A program made the translations under genes and the position numbers. Under the pieces are notes generated by a model. It searched no databases and was not told the DNA's origin. It was given only the letters and a program-made list of their open reading frames with translations. Positions 7,435 to 11,770 of a stretch of DNA of 11,770 nt are shown here, piece by piece (the first letter of the stretch is position 1; each line of letters starts with the position of its first letter). Source of the DNA: Flavobacteriaceae bacterium (GTDB lineage Bacteria > Bacteroidota > Bacteroidia > Flavobacteriales > Flavobacteriaceae); the NCBI GenBank assembly GCA_002690085.1, contig NZDM01000021.1, positions 5,215-16,984 on the forward strand, read 5' to 3'.

Positions 7435-8055
7435 TTAATTTTTTTGCCTTCCCAAATCAATCAACGCAATGATGTTATTGACTTGCAGTTTCTTCATAAG
7501 ACGGGTCTTGTAGGTGCTTACTGTTTTTGGGTTGATGTTCAATTCGACAGCCATTTCGTTGTTTTTCTTACCGCTACAAATTAAATTTAATACTTCAATT
7601 TCCCGTGTGGAGAGTTTGTTGTATAAATTTGTTTGTTCCTGGGTTTTTTCAAAAGTCAATTTTCTTGCCATGGCATTGCTGACATAAATACCACCTTTAA
7701 AAACTTTTAGAATTGCTCTTTTAATTGTAGCTGTTGTTGCTGATTTTGAAAGGTATCCCGAAGCGCCCGTTTTAATGGTATTCGCTGCATAAATATTTTC
7801 AGCTTGTGAACTGAAAATAAGCACTCTAATTTCGTTGAACTCCTTTTTTATATTTCTCAAAATGGTGATGCCATTGGAGTCCCCGAAGTCTAATGACAAA
7901 AGCACAACATCAATGCTTCCCTTTTTTAAATAATCCATCAATTGTTTTTTGGTGTTTACAGAATTGACGATTTTAATGTCTGATGAAGATTCAAAAAGCA
8001 TGCGAATTCCATAGCTTACAATGGGTTGGTGGTCAGCGATAAGCACCCTAATCAT
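7435..8055 (-). CDS. NarL/LuxR-family response regulator with atypical receiver
   Basis: This 206-residue transcription factor has an N-terminal receiver domain (1-120) and a C-terminal LuxR-type helix-turn-helix (about 145-203; KLSTREIEVLNLI, then NINPKTVSTYKTRLMKKL). The fold is well kept, including the conserved lysine K104 in GYLSKSA and the serine pair S82-S83 in the switch-residue region. However, the position that is normally the phospho-accepting aspartate is serine (S54 in VVLLSLDFGD), and the second acidic pocket residue is histidine (D8-H9 in ADHQP). Phosphorelay may therefore be absent or changed. ATG at 8055 overlaps the nadE stop as ATGA, so translation is probably coupled to nadE. 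No histidine kinase gene is in the window. The target genes are unknown. Confidence 0.93.
   Translation of the reverse strand: MIRVLIADHQPIVSYGIRMLFESSSDIKIVNSVNTKKQLMDYLKKGSIDVVLLSLDFGDSNGITILRNIKKEFNEIRVLIFSSQAENIYAANTIKTGASGYLSKSATTATIKRAILKVFKGGIYVSNAMARKLTFEKTQEQTNLYNKLSTREIEVLNLICSGKKNNEMAVELNINPKTVSTYKTRLMKKLQVNNIIALIDLGRQKN
8052..8055 (-). other. ATGA stop-start overlap joining nadE and the response regulator
   Basis: On the minus strand the four bases ATGA contain the start ATG of the response regulator (8055-8053) and the TGA stop of nadE (8054-8052). This layout normally means one transcript and coupled translation. Confidence 0.9.
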
Positions 8056-8852
8056 GATTCCATTTTTCTAACTGTTTCAGGAATCACGCAAACAGGAATC
8101 GGGTTCATTTTGTGGGAATTTGCAGTGTTGTATTGCATGAAAATATTAAAAACCTCTAGTTCTCTGCCCGTAAAATCAACTGCAGTTTTCCCTAGATCTT
8201 TCATAGCCATGGCCCATTCTAACTCTGGATAAGAAGCCCCAATTTGGTCTTCATCGCTTCGAGCATCTTCAAAAAGACCATCACTTGGAGCGGCCTCCAT
8301 AATGCTTTTGGGAACATTAAGTTGTGCTCCTAATTCATAAACTTCAGATTTTAAAAGGTCTGCAATAGGACTTAAATCGACCCCTCCATCACCATATTTT
8401 GTGTAAAAACCGACCCCAAAATCTTCAACTTTATTTCCTGTGCCTGCCACTAAAAACCCTTTGAGTCCAGCGTGATAATACAGCGTTGCCATTCGCAATC
8501 TTGCGCGTGTGTTGGCAAGCGCCATCTCAATTTCGTCTTGAGTGCCATCTGAAGACACTTCTGATTTCAAAGCCTCATAAGTAGGGGTTAGGTCAACTCT
8601 AGAGGAGTCAACATTAGAGAAGGTATTTTTTAAATGGGAGATGTGTTCTTGGGCTCGGCTTACATGACTAGGTGTTTGATGAATCGGCATCTCTAAACAC
8701 CACAGACTCAGTCCGGTTTTGGCACACAATGTAGAAGTTACTGCTGAATCAATCCCCCCTGATACCCCGACAACAAACCCTTTGATATTGGTTTTATCGG
8801 CATAAGACTTTAACCATTTGGTGATGTGATTTACAACCGCAGTAGTATTCAT
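8052..8852 (-). CDS. nadE: Ammonia-dependent NAD+ synthetase
   Basis: NadE catalyses the last step of NAD synthesis: deamido-NAD (nicotinic acid adenine dinucleotide) plus ATP and ammonia gives NAD, AMP and pyrophosphate. At 266 residues it matches the single-domain ammonia-using form (E. coli 275), with no glutaminase domain. The N-type ATP-pyrophosphatase loop SGGIDS is at 31-36. The substrate-binding segment GTGNKVEDFGVGFYTKYGDG (137-156) and the following GVDLSPIADLLKSEV are clear. ATG at 8852 gives a normal N-terminus. nadE is first in a two-gene unit whose second gene, the response regulator, starts inside its stop codon. A promoter is proposed just upstream. Confidence 0.96.
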   Translation of the reverse strand: MNTTAVVNHITKWLKSYADKTNIKGFVVGVSGGIDSAVTSTLCAKTGLSLWCLEMPIHQTPSHVSRAQEHISHLKNTFSNVDSSRVDLTPTYEALKSEVSSDGTQDEIEMALANTRARLRMATLYYHAGLKGFLVAGTGNKVEDFGVGFYTKYGDGGVDLSPIADLLKSEVYELGAQLNVPKSIMEAAPSDGLFEDARSDEDQIGASYPELEWAMAMKDLGKTAVDFTGRELEVFNIFMQYNTANSHKMNPIPVCVIPETVRKMES

Positions 8853-8869
8853 TTTGTCTAGATTAATAA

Positions 8870-8900
8870 CAAAAGTAAGTTATTCTTTGCTTCTTTGAAA
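8870..8900 (-). promoter_or_regulatory. Candidate nadE promoter
   Basis: Read on the minus strand, TTTC (8900-8897) is followed after 19 bases by TACTTTTG (8877-8870), a perfect match to TAnnTTTG. The -33 element is imperfect (TTTC for TTTG). The -7 ends 17 bases before the nadE ATG, so the leader would be only about 10 bases. Confidence 0.45.
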
Positions 8901-8945
8901 CCCCTCAAACTACAAAACCTAAATTTTAAAATACAATTAACTCTT

Positions 8946-8974
8946 TTGTACTAAAGATTTTAAACTTATATTTA
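8946..8974 (+). promoter_or_regulatory. Candidate promoter of the surface protein gene
   Basis: TTG (8946-8948), then 18 bases, then TATATTTA (8967-8974), a 7 of 8 match to TAnnTTTG. Transcription would begin near 8980, about 40 bases before the TTG start at 9021. The 3' half of the -7 element overlaps the inverted repeat at 8971-8996. Confidence 0.4.
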
Positions 8975-8996
8975 ACTTTATTGATAATAAGTTAAA
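8971..8996. repeat. 8-bp inverted repeat at the probable transcription start
   Basis: TTTAACTT (8971-8978) and AAGTTAAA (8989-8996) are exact reverse complements separated by 10 bases. The dyad overlaps the -7 element and probable start site of the downstream gene, where a repressor site or a leader hairpin would act. It is entirely AT-rich apart from one C/G pair per arm, so chance is a real alternative. Confidence 0.35.
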
Positions 8997-9020
8997 CAAA
9001 ATAATCAAAAAATTTAAACC

Positions 9021-9098
9021 TTGTTCGTTTTTAAGTATATCACAATAAGATCTTTTTTTAGCATTGTCTTTTTGATTTGCTATGGGCTTTTACAGGCA
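9021..9098 (+). other. Signal peptide of the surface protein (Sec, type I)
   Basis: The first 26 residues have K5 and R10 as a positive n-region, a hydrophobic core (residues 12-24, FFSIVFLICYGLL) and a QA|Q-type cleavage site after A26, common in Bacteroidota exported proteins. C20 is preceded by Ile, so it is not a lipobox. Confidence 0.8.
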
Positions 9099-11770
9099 CA
9101 ATTAAGCCGCACCCATTACATCCCACCCATAACAGCTGCTTTAGATAATAATGCCATACCTCAAAATCAATATTTACACATTTCAACACCTAATGAAAAC
9201 CCTGTCAATGTCGCGGTCAACCAGGTTGGGAGTGGTGTTATAAATTATACCGTTTCAAACACAAGTCCGTTAGAGATTTATATAGGAATTGGAGACAATA
9301 CTCCATTTATACTGCCGGTTTCCAATACTGCAAGCTCTGTATCAAATAAAGGCTATATAATTCAATCAGAAAAACCTGTTTATGCTTCCATTCGTCTCAT
9401 TGCTGGAAATCAAAATCAAGCAGGGTCATTGGTTTCTAAAGGACTGTCGGGTCTTGGCAAAACGTTTAGGGTTGGAACCTTTACAAATCTAAAAACATTT
9501 TCATCCAACAATAGAGATTATATGAATTTTGTGTCTGTGATGGCCACCGAAAACAATACTCAGGTTGATTTTTCTGACCTTCCAGTAGATATTATTATCG
9601 AAAATAATACGCCGCTTTCAACAGTCTTGGATGCTGGAGAGTCTTATGTTATTGCCTTGAATCCAGCTGAAATAACTTCTAATAGAGATGGTCTTATTGG
9701 TGCGTTGGTCACTTCCAACAAGCCCATTGTCGTCAACTGCGGCTCTTTAAATGGGACTAATTTTAATCAAAATGGTCGCGATGCGGGGATTGACCAAATT
9801 GCACCATTGGAAACCATTGCCATTGACGGTCAGGAATTTAGTGAATACATTTTTGTGCGTGCCAATGGTTTTGACGCCATTGAAAGGCCATTGATAGTAG
9901 CGCATTACGACAATACCGAAGTTTGGATCAATGGAGATTCTTCATCGGGAAGTCTGCTCACTACCGTAAATGCTGGAGAATACATCAGTATTGATGGTAG
10001 TAATTTTAGCACCCAATCTTTATCCGGTTCAAACCCAGGGGGTAACCTCTATGTTTGGACTTCTAAGACAACCTTTGCTTATCAGGGGATTGGAGGCACA
10101 AACAGCGAAGCGAATCAAGAGCTATTTTTTGTGCCGCCTCTAAACTGCAAGGCCCCACGCTCCATTGACAACATTCCACTTATTCAATCCTCAGGATCTG
10201 GTGACGTCACATTTAATGGCGGTGTTACAGTTGTCGCAGAAGCGGGCGCTGTTGTAAGTGTCAATGGCAGTCCAACCACGGCGATCCCTCAAAATGTGAA
10301 CGGAAATTCGAATTATGTAACCTATTTAATTGGTGGACTTTCGGGTAACGTAAGTGTTGTGTCCGACGGACAAATTTATGTTTCTTATTATGGTGCCAAT
10401 GGCGCTGCAGCCCTTGGTGGTTTTTATTCGGGATTTATTTTTAAGCCTGAAATTGCATCAGACGCCATTGACGTTGCCACTCAAGAGCTGTGTATACCTT
10501 TTATAGAACTGAGTCTAGGCAGTGAAGAAACATTTGATGCCTATCAATGGTTTTACAATGGGGCTAGCATCGCTGGTGCTACGAACGAAACCTACATCCC
10601 GAGTTCTCCTGGGTTTTACCAATTGGAAGGGGTTATTCTTGATTGCTCATCCGTTCTATCAGATAATATTCCAGTCAGTGTCTGTGCAGGCGATTATGAT
10701 AATGATGGTGTGAATAATAATTTGGATTACGATCTTGACAACGATGGAATTTTAAACGTTCTAGAATCTAATTGCGATTTCAATTTTGACCTTTCGGCCA
10801 GTTCAGGGCCATATTTTACTTCAACTTTTGTGTCAAGTACCGCCAATACTGTAGCGGTTCCCTTTCAAGGGTTTTCAGATCAATCTATGCTTTTGAGCGC
10901 AGCACCAACCGTCGGTACAATTCAAAGCACAACGACTTACCAACTCAGTTTTGATGCGCCAACCCAGTTTAGGATTGAGCAAGCTTCGGCAGCACAATCC
11001 AGTGGTGCTATGGAAGATTCTGAACTCTATATTTTGAGTGTACCTTATGATGAGACCGTTTCTGTTTATAACCCCGACAATCAATTGCTGATTGATGTCA
11101 ATTACGATGGCGTTTATGATAATAATATTACAAGTTTTACCGCCTTTGAAATCAGATTTAAACTCAATGCCGCCAGTTTGGCAACAGGAGGCGGTACCTT
11201 TTCATTTCAAAGCCAAAATGCAACTCAGTTCGAAATTAAATACATTAACAGTTCTGAAATTAATTCCAATGAGGTGGCTTTTCAACTAACACAAAGCTGT
11301 CGTGCTGTGGACTCTGATGGCGATTCCATTACGGATAATTTTGATTTGGACAGTGACAATGATGGTATTTATGATCTTATTGAAAGTGGAAATTCAATAC
11401 TGGATGCTGATCAAGATGGTATGGTCGATACATTGGAAGCCAATGACAGCAATAATGATGGCCATCACGACAATGCACAAAATCCTGTAGATTCAGATTC
11501 AGATTTTGTCTATGATTATTTGGACTTAGACAGTGATAATGATGGTTTGTACGATTTATTTGAAGCAGGTATTGGAGTTAACACCCAAGATCTAGATAAT
11601 AATGGACAAATTGATTTAGGCTTTGCCGATGGTAATTCTAATGGCGTATCCGATATAGCAGAACCCATAGTTCCTTTAGACTCTGACAGCGATGGCCTAC
11701 CAGATTTTACGGAACTGGATGCCGATTCCGATGGCTGTTTTGATGTTGACGAGGCTGGCTTTGCTGGAAC
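9021..11770 (+). CDS. Large secreted modular surface protein, probable T9SS cargo (partial, 3' end off window)
   Basis: An open frame of 916 codons, checked base by base, runs from TTG 9021 past the edge; an in-frame TAA at 9015 and the lack of an upstream ATG make TTG the best start. In order I see a signal peptide (1-26) and a region of about 30-376 resembling the IgGFc-binding-like N-terminal domain of flavobacterial surface proteins (SRTHYIPP, ASIRLIAGNQNQAGSLVSKG, YQGIGGTNSEANQ, FFVPPLNC). An Ig-like module follows at about 488-555 (C491, W510 in YQWFYNG, C542, C555). Then come one TSP3-like aspartate-rich block (558-583), an inserted, probably beta-rich domain (585-760), and further TSP3-like blocks from 764 to the edge. 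Such proteins usually end in a T9SS type B sorting domain, but the C-terminus is not visible. The probable role is adhesion or extracellular binding in a calcium-dependent rod-like protein; the ligand is unknown. Confidence 0.9.
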   Translation, partial: MFVFKYITIRSFFSIVFLICYGLLQAQLSRTHYIPPITAALDNNAIPQNQYLHISTPNENPVNVAVNQVGSGVINYTVSNTSPLEIYIGIGDNTPFILPVSNTASSVSNKGYIIQSEKPVYASIRLIAGNQNQAGSLVSKGLSGLGKTFRVGTFTNLKTFSSNNRDYMNFVSVMATENNTQVDFSDLPVDIIIENNTPLSTVLDAGESYVIALNPAEITSNRDGLIGALVTSNKPIVVNCGSLNGTNFNQNGRDAGIDQIAPLETIAIDGQEFSEYIFVRANGFDAIERPLIVAHYDNTEVWINGDSSSGSLLTTVNAGEYISIDGSNFSTQSLSGSNPGGNLYVWTSKTTFAYQGIGGTNSEANQELFFVPPLNCKAPRSIDNIPLIQSSGSGDVTFNGGVTVVAEAGAVVSVNGSPTTAIPQNVNGNSNYVTYLIGGLSGNVSVVSDGQIYVSYYGANGAAALGGFYSGFIFKPEIASDAIDVATQELCIPFIELSLGSEETFDAYQWFYNGASIAGATNETYIPSSPGFYQLEGVILDCSSVLSDNIPVSVCAGDYDNDGVNNNLDYDLDNDGILNVLESNCDFNFDLSASSGPYFTSTFVSSTANTVAVPFQGFSDQSMLLSAAPTVGTIQSTTTYQLSFDAPTQFRIEQASAAQSSGAMEDSELYILSVPYDETVSVYNPDNQLLIDVNYDGVYDNNITSFTAFEIRFKLNAASLATGGGTFSFQSQNATQFEIKYINSSEINSNEVAFQLTQSCRAVDSDGDSITDNFDLDSDNDGIYDLIESGNSILDADQDGMVDTLEANDSNNDGHHDNAQNPVDSDSDFVYDYLDLDSDNDGLYDLFEAGIGVNTQDLDNNGQIDLGFADGNSNGVSDIAEPIVPLDSDSDGLPDFTELDADSDGCFDVDEAGFAG
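10692..10769 (+). repeat. First TSP3-like calcium-binding block
   Basis: It encodes residues 558-583 of the surface protein, with DYDNDGVNN and DLDNDGILNVLES. The DxDNDG spacing matches thrombospondin type 3 calcium loops. It is cut off from the later blocks by the domain at 585-760. Confidence 0.75.
11310..11770 (+). repeat. Array of TSP3-like calcium-binding repeats, continuing past the window
   Basis: Residues 764-916 contain repeated DxDxDG loops: DSDGDSITD, DLDSDNDGIYDLIE, DADQDGMVD, DSNNDGHHD, DLDSDNDGLYDLFE, DLDNNGQID, DSDSDGLPD and DADSDGCFD. A larger unit is visible: the DSDND-type loops starting at 11349 and 11529 are exactly 180 bases (60 residues) apart and closely alike in DNA as well, and the matching loop at 11718 follows 189 bases later. 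These are known calcium-binding stalk elements in secreted Bacteroidota proteins. Tandem duplication with later drift is the likely origin. Confidence 0.85.

Noticed and set aside
9072..9083. Cys at residue 20 of the surface protein as a lipoprotein signal
   Set aside because: The preceding residues FLI do not fit a lipobox (no small residue at -1), and a QA|Q signal peptidase I site follows.
10522..11490. Short plus-strand and minus-strand frames inside the surface protein gene
   Set aside because: They are shifted readings of the repetitive aspartate codons; the main frame is continuous from 9021 to the edge.
1..11770. CRISPR array, insertion sequence, tRNA, rRNA, toxin-antitoxin or anti-phage genes
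   Set aside because: No spaced direct repeats, transposase motifs, terminal inverted repeats or RNA gene signatures were seen on either strand.

Overview
The window looks like chromosomal DNA of a marine or aquatic Flavobacteriaceae (Bacteroidota). The evidence is the AT-rich intergenic DNA, weak or absent Shine-Dalgarno sites, several matches to the Bacteroidota promoter form TTG-N17-23-TAnnTTTG, flavobacterial-type DnaG and polyprenyl synthase sequences, and a large secreted surface protein of the kind exported by the type IX secretion system (T9SS). The genus cannot be fixed from the sequence. I see no mobile element, CRISPR array, tRNA or rRNA. No gene-free stretch exceeds about 170 bases.

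Layout. Positions 1-2535 (minus strand) hold the head of a leucine biosynthesis operon: a short 2-isopropylmalate synthase (leuA type) followed 3 bases later by leuC, which is cut by the window edge about 10 residues before its expected end. A divergent gap of about 150 bases contains a probable leuA promoter. Then come three plus-strand genes: a cytoplasmic helical-repeat protein of unknown function (2688-4232), an all-trans polyprenyl diphosphate synthase probably making the menaquinone side chain (4374-5381), and DNA primase dnaG (5479-7434). dnaG meets, end to end with no gap, a minus-strand pair: nadE (8052-8852) and a NarL/LuxR-type response regulator (7435-8055) whose start overlaps the nadE stop (ATGA). 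A divergent 168-base gap leads to a large plus-strand gene, from 9021 past the right edge. It encodes a signal peptide, an IgGFc-binding-like N-terminal region, an Ig-like module, and calcium-binding thrombospondin type 3 (TSP3)-like repeats split by a separate domain of about 175 residues.

Most of the window is core metabolism and replication. No undescribed multi-gene system is evident. The points worth a second look are proteins whose family-defining residues are missing: a DnaG whose zinc-ribbon region lacks all four metal ligands, a response regulator with serine at the phospho-acceptor position, and a LeuA without the leucine-sensing domain. The use of TTG starts and the modular surface protein are also notable. 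Functional links between the neighbouring operons are not apparent beyond the leuA-leuC and nadE-regulator pairs.
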